This document shows, one piece after another, positions 42,601-49,971 of a stretch of DNA of 64,000 nt (the stretch's first letter is position 1; each line of letters starts with the position of its first letter). Location of the stretch: positions 1 through 64,000 of IMG/VR virus record IMGVR_UViG_3300046476_000353. One strand, given 5' to 3'. A model generated the notes under the pieces. The model ran no database searches and had not been told where the DNA came from. It saw nothing but the letters and a program-made list of their open reading frames with translations. This DNA comes from a virus. The translations under genes were made by a program, and so were the position numbers.

Positions 42601-44257
42601 CCACGGCCCCGGAGTTCTGCGCGTCCGCGTAGGCCTGCGCCGCCTCCTTGGCCGCCTCCTGCGCGTCCGCGATCTGCCGGGCCCCATCCGTGGCCGCCTT
42701 CGCCGCAGCAGTCTGCGCATCGGCGACGTCACGCTGGGCTTTCGCGATGCGCTGCGCACCGTCCTCCTGCGTCCGTGCAGCCTCGATCTCCGCATCCGTC
42801 AGCGACTGGGTTTTGTCGCTGACTTGCTGGTTGGCGGCCGCGATGCCCTGCTTGGCCTTCGTGACCTTGTCGGACCCCTCGACCCCAGCGGCGTTGGCCT
42901 GGTCCGTCTGGTCTTGCAGGCGCTGCGTCTCGGTCTGCTGCTCGGCCAGAGCCTGCAGCGCTTTGTCGTACTGCAGTTGCGCCTTGTCGATCTCCTCCTG
43001 CGTCGCCGCCGCGCCCTTGGCCTTGACCTTGGCGAGTTCCTGCGTGGCGTCCTGGAGGTCGAGAACCTTCTGCCGCTGGTCGAGCTGAGCGTCCGCGAGC
43101 CGGGCGTTGAGGTCTTCCAGCTCCTGCGCCGCATCCTTACGGGCCTGCGTGAGATCGAGCTGGGCTTGCTTCGCCGCGCGCTGCGCGTCCGCCAGGTCCC
43201 GCTCCGCCGACGCGACGGACTCCGCCCCGCGTCGGTTGGCGTCCGCGACGTCAGAGACCGTGTTCTTCAGGCTCTGCTGCGCATCCTGAATGTCCCTGGC
43301 CGCCTTCACCCGGGCGGCAGCCGCGTTGACCTCGGCGTCCTTGACCGCCTGCTGGGCTTTCGCCAGCGAGCGTTGCGCAGCCTCGACCTTCTTCGTCGAC
43401 GCGGCGGCGGCATTGCCGGAGGACACGGCCGGCGTGAAGGCCTGCTTGAACGCGTCCCCGATCCCGCTGGTACCGATCTTGATAGCGGCGAATGCGGCAC
43501 CCAACGACAACATCGCCGGTACCGCGATGGCGGCCGCCGGACCCATCTGGATGATGGCCTGCCCCAGGGACGCAAGCATGGGAGCAGCGCCAGTGGCCAC
43601 GACCTTCAAGTTCGTCAGAACCGAGAAGAGCTTCTTGAGCCCACCGCTGCCGCTCTCGCCCCCGCCGCCAAGACTGGACAGGGAGCCGAGGACGGACCGG
43701 TCCATATCCACGCGGACGTTGATGTGGCGGTCGCGGGTGAGATCGTCCAGGCGCGCCCGTGCCGCTGCTGTGTCGGCGTCCGCATCGACACGGACCGTCC
43801 GCCGCTGTGTGAGATTCGCGAGGTCTGCGGCGGCGACGCGGGTGTCGGCGTCGGCGAGGACGTTGACCATGCGGTCGCGGGTCAGTTCGGTCAGGCGTGC
43901 GATGGCGTCGGCGTCGTCGACCTGGACGAAGAGTCGGACGGTGCGATCGGTAACGAGGGCGCCAAGCTGGGAGAGGGCGCCGCCTTCATCGAGGTCGGTG
44001 TCCACGGCGACGACGCGGCGGCGGGTGAGGTTGGCCAGCTCGTCAGCGGCAACGCGGGTGTCAGCGGTGGCGCTGATCTTGACGACACGGTCTTTGACCA
44101 GCTTGTCCAGCTTGGCAATCGCATCTTTGTCGTCGACGTCGATACCGACCTTGACGACATGATCCTTGGCCTTCAGGCGCGTCATGGCCGTGTCGTAGGC
44201 GGACTCGTCGGCCGTTACTTCTACGTAACCCTCTGCGATGCGAAAGGAGCCCGCCAC
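39665..44257 (-). CDS. tape measure protein with SLT lytic domain
   Basis: 1530 residues. At roughly 1.5 angstrom per residue the tail would be about 230 nm. Residues 20-170 hold six repeats of about 30 residues (TADTRVAADELANLTRRRVV). A long coiled-coil core with many Ala/Lys/Gln heptads follows (about 290-560), then alternating hydrophobic segments that may insert in a membrane. Near the C-terminus is a soluble lytic transglycosylase-type domain (MNQESGGNPTAVNRNDI, then GLMQVIGPTFKAYAG), which would open the host wall on entry. The last 60 residues carry the YDSGGLLQPG motif. Confidence 0.92.
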   Translation of the reverse strand: MAGSFRIAEGYVEVTADESAYDTAMTRLKAKDHVVKVGIDVDDKDAIAKLDKLVKDRVVKISATADTRVAADELANLTRRRVVAVDTDLDEGGALSQLGALVTDRTVRLFVQVDDADAIARLTELTRDRMVNVLADADTRVAAADLANLTQRRTVRVDADADTAAARARLDDLTRDRHINVRVDMDRSVLGSLSSLGGGGESGSGGLKKLFSVLTNLKVVATGAAPMLASLGQAIIQMGPAAAIAVPAMLSLGAAFAAIKIGTSGIGDAFKQAFTPAVSSGNAAAASTKKVEAAQRSLAKAQQAVKDAEVNAAAARVKAARDIQDAQQSLKNTVSDVADANRRGAESVASAERDLADAQRAAKQAQLDLTQARKDAAQELEDLNARLADAQLDQRQKVLDLQDATQELAKVKAKGAAATQEEIDKAQLQYDKALQALAEQQTETQRLQDQTDQANAAGVEGSDKVTKAKQGIAAANQQVSDKTQSLTDAEIEAARTQEDGAQRIAKAQRDVADAQTAAAKAATDGARQIADAQEAAKEAAQAYADAQNSGAVATSKTADAMAKLAPNARAFVTAVIAQRAAWRGLKLDVQNALFAGLGQKFTTMSTAILPSLETGLTGTASVLNTMAKNAFDAVTNLGKTGQLRQMFDGLNNGLKPLARFPAQFITGLTQISIAASPAFQRINTAAGGMADTIAKKLSSAFASGRLEDSINTAVNVAKQFGQVIGDIFGTLGNVMKAAAAGGGNALGGLAAVFQELRKITAMPEVQKALTSIFTAVNSIAKLVAGTLGAVIQAVLPLLAALAPVVTQLATEFGPVLAQLAEALGKALMPIITALLPVVGDLGSLLVGLVQAVVPLLQPIGDLIGVLITALAPFLKLFASNLQTMVTALVQFLAPVITALVPVVQTFGQLFAQIAPLFAQLYPALLPLIPPLAQLTVALVNLAMQVITPLLPLIVGLAQLLTGTLSVAVGLLVPVINVVVGAITGFVNAMSAGVKAIVAGFQWLFDVLVGHSIIPDLVTAIVTWFTHLWSETKRIFNGLKTWLVNLWNSIWTSLRTRWNSFWSGLNSSIMGALRAVRDSFSSLKSSITNTWNSLWNGVNNKIIGIFSAINTKINNFKNGMKSAFSSLRDSLGTIWNGVKSKIGAPIKFVVDTVYNNGIRRMWNTIAGSISSKLTLPKISLGFNQGGIVPGAGNRDTVPAMLTPGERILSNQQVAKMGGHRAIDAALGDGPTQPRRQDRRKPVPEFGGGGIIGSVTGALGSAADWAKDVVVGGLQAAAKKAISSVIRPLIGRIPGGGVGSLMKGLSNKALDGILSYFGGQDKKAQQVDYKPGGGVAQWAPQIQQALQLLGQSSGWLGTVERRMNQESGGNPTAVNRNDINWQNGTPSVGLMQVIGPTFKAYAGQFRGTGPFMYGTSTAALPNIYAGLNYAMHRYGSLTALNRPGGYDSGGLLQPGATLAVNRTGRPERVLDAQQTAMFEHLVNGGGGGGVTIQAINVNGTFDFSSPASRRAAANALVKEMKEAIRLSDRSRA

Positions 44258-44260
44258 CCC

Positions 44261-45036
44261 TCACCCTCCTCCGCTCACGATCCCGGGGAACATCACCCGG
44301 AATGCCGTCAGCGAGACCTCACGGTTCTCGCCGCCGCCCTGCCGTGCCGGCGGGGCAGCCTGTGTGCGGGTTGTGGTGCTGCTCGGTCGGTCGCGCTCGT
44401 CGTCTACGCGGGCTGCCATTACGCCCTGGTAGGCGGTCAGGCGGTGGGCGAGGGCGAAGTATCGGGGGGCGGAGACATCGGCTTGCTCAAGGTCGATGCC
44501 GTAGATGGCCAGGAAATCGGCGTCGAGATCAGCTTCGTGGTCGAGGACCCAGAGGACTTCTTCGAGTCGTTCCACGACCGTCTCGGACAGGTCTGTCCGG
44601 CGGAACCCTTCATCCAGGACGCTGGCCCAGGCTGGGCCTACCTCGCTTTTCCCTCCGTTTTTTCTCCCCGCCCGAGGGAGAGGTCGACGACGATCTGGAT
44701 GATGCGTTTGAGCTGGTCGTCGTCCAACGCCTTGGAGTCCTCCAGCGCCTGGTAGGCGTCCTCGCCAAGGACGCGGGTGAGCAGGGTCGGTGCGGCGAAC
44801 TGCTCTCCCCGCTCGCCCGCGATCCGCAGGTACTGGAGGGCGGCCCCGGTCGGGATGGACTTGGGGATCGTGTACTCGTCGGTGCCGATGTAGAAGAGCG
44901 GGACCCGCTCCTCTACAACGTCCTCGTCGGCGTCGATCCGGATCGGTTCGAAGTCGAGCGACGCAGCCCCGGTGGCCGGCTTGGTGGCTGCGCGCTTGCG
45001 GGCGGCTGCGGTGCTCTGACGTGTGGTGGATGCCAT
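44261..45036 (-). CDS. tail assembly chaperone, long form made by -1 frameshift (gpGT type)
   Basis: The upstream frame (44638-45036) slips back one base at GGGAAAA (44,647-44,653) and continues into a second open frame to a stop at 44261, giving a 258-residue fusion. The downstream part has VLDEGFRRTDLSETVVERLE and EVLWVLDHEADLDADFLAIYG, then LAHRLTAYQGVMAARV. This is the gene order and heptamer type used by lambda G/GT and by actinophages, where the short and long proteins together load the tape measure. The second frame has no start of its own. Confidence 0.85.
44638..45036 (-). CDS. tail assembly chaperone, short form (gpG type)
   Basis: 132 residues, ATG 45036. The protein is basic and Ala-rich at its N-terminus, then has the acidic, helical FYIGTDEYTIPKSIPTGAAL and LLTRVLGEDAYQALEDSKAL typical of actinophage chaperones. 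It ends GEKTEGKAR before TAG at 44638-44640. The slippery heptamer lies 3-4 codons before that stop. Most ribosomes would make this short form. Confidence 0.85.
   Translation of the reverse strand: MASTTRQSTAAARKRAATKPATGAASLDFEPIRIDADEDVVEERVPLFYIGTDEYTIPKSIPTGAALQYLRIAGERGEQFAAPTLLTRVLGEDAYQALEDSKALDDDQLKRIIQIVVDLSLGRGEKTEGKAR
44647..44653 (-). promoter_or_regulatory. programmed -1 frameshift heptamer
   Basis: On the coding strand this is G GGA AAA, read in frame as ...GAG GGA AAA GCG: the canonical X XXY YYZ slippery pattern. A -1 slip joins the two tail-chaperone frames exactly. A few bases upstream an A6 run exists but is in the wrong frame to be the site. Confidence 0.82.
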
Positions 45037-45074
45037 CGGTGGTGCTCCTCGAAGCGTGCGCGGATAGGGGGCGA

Positions 45075-45641
45075 CTAGGTGGTCTGGTCGACCACGTGGA
45101 TGGGCGAGATGCTGGAGCTGACGTAGTGGCCGGAGAACTTGACGCCAAAGAGCGTCATCTTGTCCTTCGTGTAGCCCATCTCCACCGCGTCCGTGGACAG
45201 GGACTTGCGGACGATGACGCGCCTCGTGAACGCCGACGTGCCGGGCGCCCAGCCGTCGAAGAGCAGCGCCTTGTAGGTCGGCTGCGTGGCGGACGAGGCG
45301 AAGGACGGCTCGAAGCTGGCGTAGCCCGAACCCGACGCCGAGGTGCCACCGTTGAGGGCGAGCGACAGGTTCGTCAGGGTGACCTCCGCCATCGACGTCT
45401 CGACGGTGAAGTCGCGCTTCGTCAGCCGGGAGCCGACGCGGTCGACGACCTGGTCGACCTCCAGCTCCGTGTACGACTGGTCGACGGTCAGCTTGACCCC
45501 GTCCTGAGTTCCACCGACGTCCGTCCACGTCGACGCGGCCGGGGCGCTGTTGACGGCGGTATCGGTCGGCTCGGTGGCACCGAACGCTCCGCTGTAGAGC
45601 GTCGCCGGGCCCTGTACAAGGTTGGTCGTGGTAACGCTGAT
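45075..45641 (-). CDS. major tail protein, apparently starting at ATC
   Basis: 188 residues. The frame is open upstream of the first in-frame ATG (which would leave only 105 residues) back to a TGA at 45,645. Conserved-looking major tail residues begin just after that stop: ISVTTTNLVQGPATLYSGAF. The only codons before them are GTC and ATC. The ATC at 45,639-45,641 lies 7 bases after a full AAGGAGGG (45,649-45,656), so it is the best start. ATC (as in bacterial infC ATT) is a rare but legal start. A sequence error turning ATG into ATC is the alternative. The protein builds the tail tube. Confidence 0.8.
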   Translation of the reverse strand: MSVTTTNLVQGPATLYSGAFGATEPTDTAVNSAPAASTWTDVGGTQDGVKLTVDQSYTELEVDQVVDRVGSRLTKRDFTVETSMAEVTLTNLSLALNGGTSASGSGYASFEPSFASSATQPTYKALLFDGWAPGTSAFTRRVIVRKSLSTDAVEMGYTKDKMTLFGVKFSGHYVSSSISPIHVVDQTT

Positions 45642-45644
45642 GAC

Positions 45645-45824
45645 TCAGCCCTCCTTGTTCGCGGCCGGCGAGGCGGCCTTCTTGGTGGTGGCCGGAGCGG
45701 CTGCCTCGGCCTGCTCGGTGTGGTCGACGAGGACGAGTCCCTGCCGCTGGAGGTCCGTGTACTCGGCGTCTTCGACCTCGACCACCTGGTCGGGCCGCAT
45801 GGTCGTGCTGATCAGGTGGGTCAC
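45645..45824 (-). CDS. small tail/connector-region protein
   Basis: 59 residues from the GTG at 45824 (MTHLISTTMRPDQVVEVEDAEYTDLQ), overlapping the upstream stop (GTGA). The acidic start and Ala/Lys-rich tail are typical of small head-tail genes. Its stop region also carries the major tail protein's ribosome site. Function unknown. Confidence 0.7.
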   Translation of the reverse strand: MTHLISTTMRPDQVVEVEDAEYTDLQRQGLVLVDHTEQAEAAAPATTKKAASPAANKEG

Positions 45825-46045
45825 CGGAACTGCTCCTTGGTCAATGGCCACGTCACGGAGGCGAGCTGGGGGTGGAAGCGGATGTCGAGGGTCTGCTCGG
45901 GCGGGATGCCGCGGGGGCAGGGGATGACGCGGACGTCGCCGGTGAACAGGAACTCCATCTCCGCGGCGTTGTCGTGGACGAGGACGCGGCCGTTCCAGGT
46001 GAGGAGGTCGCGGCTGAGGGCGCCCTGGAGGGCGTAGCGGGTCAC
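45821..46045 (-). CDS. small head-tail region protein
   Basis: 74 residues from the GTG at 46045. It is beta-rich (RYALQGALSRDLLTWNGRVL, then PCPRGIPPEQTLDIRFHPQL). It sits between the tail terminator and the major tail protein genes, overlapping both neighbours. Probably a tail completion or connector accessory protein. Confidence 0.65.
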   Translation of the reverse strand: MTRYALQGALSRDLLTWNGRVLVHDNAAEMEFLFTGDVRVIPCPRGIPPEQTLDIRFHPQLASVTWPLTKEQFR

Positions 46046-46503
46046 GACGGCGCCTCCACCCATGTCACGACCAGGCCGGGGATGCTGTAGCGGGCATACG
46101 AGGACGGGTCGTCGGGGATCCGCCGGTGCTCGCCGGTCGTGTACGCGGACATGACCCGGGCGGCCGGGTAGCCGGCGGGCAGGGTCACGGTCTGCGGGAT
46201 GGTCCGGTGGTCGTAGCAGGCGGCCTGGATCGCCTCGGCCAGGGCGGCCGCCTTGTTCCATGGCGGCTTCTGCGAGCCCGGGTTGGTGGCCCAGCAGTCC
46301 ACGCCGATGACCGGCTCCCGGAGCGGGACGTAGAGGTTGGGGGTGCCGCCTGCGGTGACGAGGGTGACGAATCCTTCATCAGCCCACGAGATAGAGCCGT
46401 CCGCAGCAGGCTTCGGAAGGGTGGTGGCGACGCGGTCGCCAACGACCGTCGTCAGCCAGGCGGTGGCGACGAGTTCGGGGGTGGCGCGCAGCAGGAGACT
46501 CAT
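46042..46503 (-). CDS. tail terminator-like protein
   Basis: 153 residues, ATG 46503 overlapping the upstream stop. The alpha/beta sequence with a leading LLRATPELVATAWLTTVVGD and a later PLREPVIGVDCWATN is the pattern of actinophage tail terminators, and the gene order (HK97 gp10-like, then terminator, then tube) agrees. Confidence 0.75.
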   Translation of the reverse strand: MSLLLRATPELVATAWLTTVVGDRVATTLPKPAADGSISWADEGFVTLVTAGGTPNLYVPLREPVIGVDCWATNPGSQKPPWNKAAALAEAIQAACYDHRTIPQTVTLPAGYPAARVMSAYTTGEHRRIPDDPSSYARYSIPGLVVTWVEAPS

Positions 46504-46871
46504 GGCGTCCTCCGCTGGAAAAGGCTCGGCCTCAGGTACGGCATCGGCGCGGTCCCGGGGTGGTTGACGCGCGCCACCGGGTGATCCGCGCCGGGCCAGT
46601 GCAACGCCTTCTTGTTCCGCGGCAGGATGACGTGCGGGGCCGTGCCCATCTCCACGTCGGTGGCGTAGTTACAGTCCAGCGATCCGACGCGCAGCACCTT
46701 GTCGTGGCACTCGGCGCGCAGGCTGTCGCGGAGCCGGCCGGTGCGCTTGTGGACCAGGTTCTGGGCGTCGGCGAGGATGTCGCGGCCGATGACGTTTTGC
46801 ATCCAGTCGTTGACTGCCGCATCGACGTGCTCGCGTGCGCTGGGGTCGAGCCGCATGCTGGATGGCGCCAT
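46500..46871 (-). CDS. HK97 gp10-like head-tail joining/minor capsid protein
   Basis: 123 residues, ATG 46871 with a strong GAGGAGG site. LVHKRTGRLRDSLRAE (about 46-61) is the KTG-x-L-x-x-S/T motif of HK97 gp10-like proteins, followed by VEMGTAPHVILPRNKKALHW and GTAPMPYLRPSLFQ at the end. These proteins complete the head-to-tail interface. Confidence 0.85.
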   Translation of the reverse strand: MAPSSMRLDPSAREHVDAAVNDWMQNVIGRDILADAQNLVHKRTGRLRDSLRAECHDKVLRVGSLDCNYATDVEMGTAPHVILPRNKKALHWPGADHPVARVNHPGTAPMPYLRPSLFQRRTP

Positions 46872-46942
46872 GGCCGCCTCCTCTCCGAAGGTGGTCTCGT
46901 ACTTGGCCTGTCCGGTCTCCCCGGGCGTGGTGGCCTGTTCGG

Positions 46943-47275
46943 TTAGGTGGTGCGCCGCAGGTCGAGCCGGATGTCCGGGGTGGCTGCGGGGTTCGCCATC
47001 GAGGAGACGGCGTCGACGCTGTAGATGGCGCCGGTCCGCTCGTCGAGCAGCCGGTCCTGGTCGGTGACGTCGGTCTGGGCCGGGACCCGGGCGACCGCGT
47101 AGCGGACGATGCGGGGGGTGGGGTCGTCGCGGGTGGTGACCCGGCGAGACTGCTCGGTCAGGCTGGCTGGGATGCCGGTGTGGACAGGGGTATCGGTGTC
47201 CTGCTCGTCGCCGTAGGCGTCGGTGGTGACGCCGCGGAGGACGGACACGAGGGTGGTGGCGATGGCCTGCATCAC
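46943..47275 (-). CDS. head-tail connector/stopper protein
   Basis: 110 residues from the GTG at 47275 (an ATG one codon later would overlap the upstream stop as TGATG). TLVSVLRGVTTDAYGDEQD at the N-terminus and DRLLDERTGAIYSVDAVSS are typical of SPP1 gp16-type stoppers. It follows the gp6-like connector gene. Confidence 0.72.
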   Translation of the reverse strand: MMQAIATTLVSVLRGVTTDAYGDEQDTDTPVHTGIPASLTEQSRRVTTRDDPTPRIVRYAVARVPAQTDVTDQDRLLDERTGAIYSVDAVSSMANPAATPDIRLDLRRTT

Positions 47276-47718
47276 GCACCCCCTGTGTACGGAGCCCACA
47301 CCATGTGGTCGTCCGAGCCGTCCGTCAGGGGATCCCCGACGATCGGGCCGGCGCCCTCGATGGCGGACCGGATGTGCACCGTGCGGGACCGCATCCACGA
47401 CACCCGGCGCAGGGCGCGGGCGGCCATGGGTGCGAGGACCAGGCCGTCGCCCGTCAGCGTGGAGGAGACCTGGTCTTGCTGGATCTGCGTGGCATCCAGC
47501 CGCGTCTCCAGCCCGAACTGGCCAGCCAGCCACGCGGCTTGGTAGGCGACGGCCTGGCCCAGCCAGTAGAGGTCCCGCGTCCGCATCCGCTCCGAGTCGG
47601 GGTAGATGCGGTTGCTGAAGACCTCGATGTTCTTCTGCGCCTGGACAAGCTGCTGTTCCGTCACCGTGACACCCGTGGTGTCGATGACGTCCTGCGCGCT
47701 TGCCCAGGCCGCGGCCAT
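47272..47718 (-). CDS. head-tail connector (gp6/gp15-like adaptor)
   Basis: 148 residues, ATG 47718 overlapping the upstream stop. The mostly helical fold with WASAQDVIDTTGVTVTEQQL near the start and LYWLGQAVAYQAAWLAGQ matches portal-adaptor proteins of HK97-type siphophages. Gene position right after the capsid group fits. Confidence 0.78.
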   Translation of the reverse strand: MAAAWASAQDVIDTTGVTVTEQQLVQAQKNIEVFSNRIYPDSERMRTRDLYWLGQAVAYQAAWLAGQFGLETRLDATQIQQDQVSSTLTGDGLVLAPMAARALRRVSWMRSRTVHIRSAIEGAGPIVGDPLTDGSDDHMVWAPYTGGA

Positions 47719-48086
47719 CAGCCGTTGCCCTCGATCACCTTGCGGGGCGTGGTGGTGTCCTCGGAGCTGTGGTCGACGGACGCGGGCACGGTCTCCACCG
47801 AGTAGGTGAGCGTCAGCGACACCCCGTCCGGCTGGTCCTCGGCACCGTCGAAGGACACGTTGCCGCGGGGGTGGAGGCCGCGCTGGATCGCCTCGTTGAC
47901 GACGCCCGCCTTGTTCGCGGTGTGCTCGTCGTCAGAGCCGCCCCACTGGCGGGCCAGGACGACGAACTTCTTGACGAACCGCATGCCGTCGGAGCCGTCC
48001 GCGGACCGCTCGTCGACCTCAACCTCGGGCTCGCCGGCCTTCGCCGGGAACTGCCGCGCTGCCGCGGTCTTCTTCGCTGCTGCCAT
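47718..48086 (-). CDS. hypothetical head-region protein
   Basis: 122 residues, ATG 48086. The N-terminus is a basic Lys/Ala stretch; the rest is beta-rich with VKKFVVLARQWGGSDDEH. Its position between capsid and connectors fits a small decoration, head-completion or connector protein. Family not recognised. Confidence 0.7.
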   Translation of the reverse strand: MAAAKKTAAARQFPAKAGEPEVEVDERSADGSDGMRFVKKFVVLARQWGGSDDEHTANKAGVVNEAIQRGLHPRGNVSFDGAEDQPDGVSLTLTYSVETVPASVDHSSEDTTTPRKVIEGNG

Positions 48087-48151
48087 GGCTCACCTCCGAC
48101 CGGTGGCCCGTACCGCCCAGCCATGGAAGCGGTACGGGGGTCACAGGGGGG

Positions 48152-49066
48152 TCAGCCGACGAGGATGCTGGCGCCGTTCGGGTGGCCGTAGGCCCAGCCA
48201 CGGCGGGCACGCATCTTGAGGATCGACTCGTCCGTCAACGCGCTCAAACCGTCACGTCCGTCGATGAAGATCGACTCCGGGCCGGAACGGACGCCGAGCA
48301 GCATCAGTTCGGGGTTGACGAACGCCATGAGGGCGCGGCCGGTCGGCGTCGACGTGGCGGTCGCGGCGAGCTTCGCGCCCAGGCTCCAGCGGATCGGCAT
48401 GCTGAAGATCGTGTCGGGGGTTCCTGCGGTGCCCTCGATGAAGATCGGCCGGTGCTGGTCGTCCAGCACGCCGCGGAGACTCTTGCGGAACGCGGGGTGC
48501 GCGATGGCGACCATGCTGCCGGGGTCGAAGTAGTCGCCGGATTCGACGAGGCCGACAGCGGTGTTGAACTCGCTGTACGTCGGGGCGCCAGAAGAGGAGG
48601 CGGTGGTGATGTTCGTGCCGCCGGTGTAGCTGAGGGTGGCGTCGGTCGTGTTCAGCAGCTGGTAGAGGCTGGTGAACGGGATCGTCGTGCCGTTGCTGGC
48701 CGCGCTGACGGCGAGGGACGCGTTGTCGATCATCTTGGCGTAGGACTTGCCCCAGCCGATCATCTTCGCATCGATCACGTTCGCGACCGAGTCGTCGATG
48801 TCCTCTTCAGCGATGCGGGCCGCCTGGCCGAACTTGACCGCGCTGAGCAGGACTTCGTCGTTCAGCGACGTGTCCTCGGCGTAGGTGCCCCCCTTCGCGA
48901 CGACCGCGACCGACATGCCTGCGGTGCGGGGGACGTGCTTGGTGTCGGAGCCCATGGTGATGCGGGCTGCGAGGGACTCGACTGCGGAGATCTGGGTGAT
49001 GGACTGGACTACCCGCGAGGTCTCCCACTCTTCTGGGATCCATGCTTCGAGCGTATTGCGCGCCAT
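48152..49066 (-). CDS. major capsid protein, HK97 fold
   Basis: 304 residues, ATG 49066 (AGGAG about 7 bases upstream). WIPEEWETSRVVQSITQISAV at the start, VAVVAKGGTYAEDTSLNDEVL in the N-arm region, MVAIAHPAFRKSLRGVLDDQ in the P-domain, and a late RRGWAYGHPNGASILVG are typical HK97-type sequences. Scaffold lies directly upstream, as expected. It self-assembles into the icosahedral shell. No catalytic residue for chain-mail crosslinking can be assigned by eye. Confidence 0.93.
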   Translation of the reverse strand: MARNTLEAWIPEEWETSRVVQSITQISAVESLAARITMGSDTKHVPRTAGMSVAVVAKGGTYAEDTSLNDEVLLSAVKFGQAARIAEEDIDDSVANVIDAKMIGWGKSYAKMIDNASLAVSAASNGTTIPFTSLYQLLNTTDATLSYTGGTNITTASSSGAPTYSEFNTAVGLVESGDYFDPGSMVAIAHPAFRKSLRGVLDDQHRPIFIEGTAGTPDTIFSMPIRWSLGAKLAATATSTPTGRALMAFVNPELMLLGVRSGPESIFIDGRDGLSALTDESILKMRARRGWAYGHPNGASILVG

Positions 49067-49200
49067 TGTGGCCCTCCTGCGGGCGGCGTGATGGGGAAGC
49101 TGGTGGGCTCGGGCCCCATCACGGGCGCCTTCGCAAGCAAGGGTGTCAGCGCGATTCGATCACCGAATCAAAGCTCACAGGCTAAATGTACCTTCGAATG
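49067..49200 (-). promoter_or_regulatory. gap before the capsid gene with a promoter-like element
   Basis: On the minus strand, TTGACATTCGAAGG near 49,183-49,196 begins with a perfect -35 hexamer, and GATTCG ATCAC CGAATC is a perfect inverted repeat at 49,153-49,169. The CGAATC/TTCGAAT pieces resemble the 13-bp motif upstream of the portal and small terminase genes. It could supply extra capsid transcripts. Confidence 0.55.
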
Positions 49201-49920
49201 TCAAGCCCTACCGAGGAGGCGGGCCGCGTGCTGCTCCGCCGTCGACTTCGGCTTCTCGACCGCGGCCGTCTTCGGCGCCCCGGTCGGGCGGGCCTTCGGC
49301 TTCGGCGTCGCCTGCGGCAGCAGCTCCGGGTAGTCGGCCTTCACCCGGTCCACCTCGGCCTCGGCGCCGATGAGGTCGCCGTCGTCGTCAACGCTGATGG
49401 CATCCCAGTCGATGAGCTTCATCAGCCGGTCCGGCGCAGAGAACCCGGCCTCGGCCAGCGCTGCCCGGACGCCGGACTTCTTCATCGGCTCCCGGAACCG
49501 ACGCTCCCCCTCCTCGCGGGCCTCGCGCAGGGCCTTCTCGTGGTCGGACTCGTTGGCGCGCCCCTGATCCTCCAACTCCTTGTTGCGGAGCCGGTGCCGC
49601 TTGGCGTCCTCGTTGGCCTTCTTCAACGCGGCCTGAGTGCGCGCCCACTCGCTCTGCGACGGAGCCTTGTACTCGTCTTCCTTCTTGGCCGGGGGCTTCG
49701 GCTTCGGCTTGTCGTCCGGCTCGGGCTCCGGTTCGGCCTCCGGCTCCGGGTCGTCGGCGGGCTCGGGCTCCGGCTCGTCGTCAACGACGATGTCCGGCTC
49801 GTCGTCCTCGGCGCCTCCGGCGATCACGTGGATCGGACGGCCGTCGGCCCGGTAGCCGAGCACCGTCCCGGGCGGCCGGCTGATCGTGGTGCGGTGGCGG
49901 GTGGTGGTGTGGATGCCCAT
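49201..49920 (-). CDS. scaffolding protein
   Basis: 239 residues, ATG 49920 with GGGAGAA. A very acidic Glu/Pro/Asp run (about 40-75, EPEPEPADDPEPEAEPEPEP) precedes a Lys/Ala coiled coil (about 85-145, ALKKANEDAKRHRLRNKELE), then a basic Pro-rich tail, the normal make-up of siphophage scaffolds. It guides assembly of the capsid gene product just downstream. Confidence 0.85.
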   Translation of the reverse strand: MGIHTTTRHRTTISRPPGTVLGYRADGRPIHVIAGGAEDDEPDIVVDDEPEPEPADDPEPEAEPEPEPDDKPKPKPPAKKEDEYKAPSQSEWARTQAALKKANEDAKRHRLRNKELEDQGRANESDHEKALREAREEGERRFREPMKKSGVRAALAEAGFSAPDRLMKLIDWDAISVDDDGDLIGAEAEVDRVKADYPELLPQATPKPKARPTGAPKTAAVEKPKSTAEQHAARLLGRA

Positions 49921-49971
49921 CTGTGTTCTCCCATCACGGGGTTGGCGGCGGCCCATCGTCGGGTGCCAGGT

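Noticed and set aside
39824-44755. Long rightward open frames of 600-950 codons opposite the tape measure
   Set aside because: They are antisense shadows produced by strong third-position GC bias. Their translations are low-complexity (Arg/Gly/Asp/Val rich) and have no ribosome sites.
45075-45389. Major tail protein starting at ATG 45389
   Set aside because: This would give 104 residues with no ribosome site and discard a clearly coding N-terminus in the same open frame. The ATC start explains the frame better.
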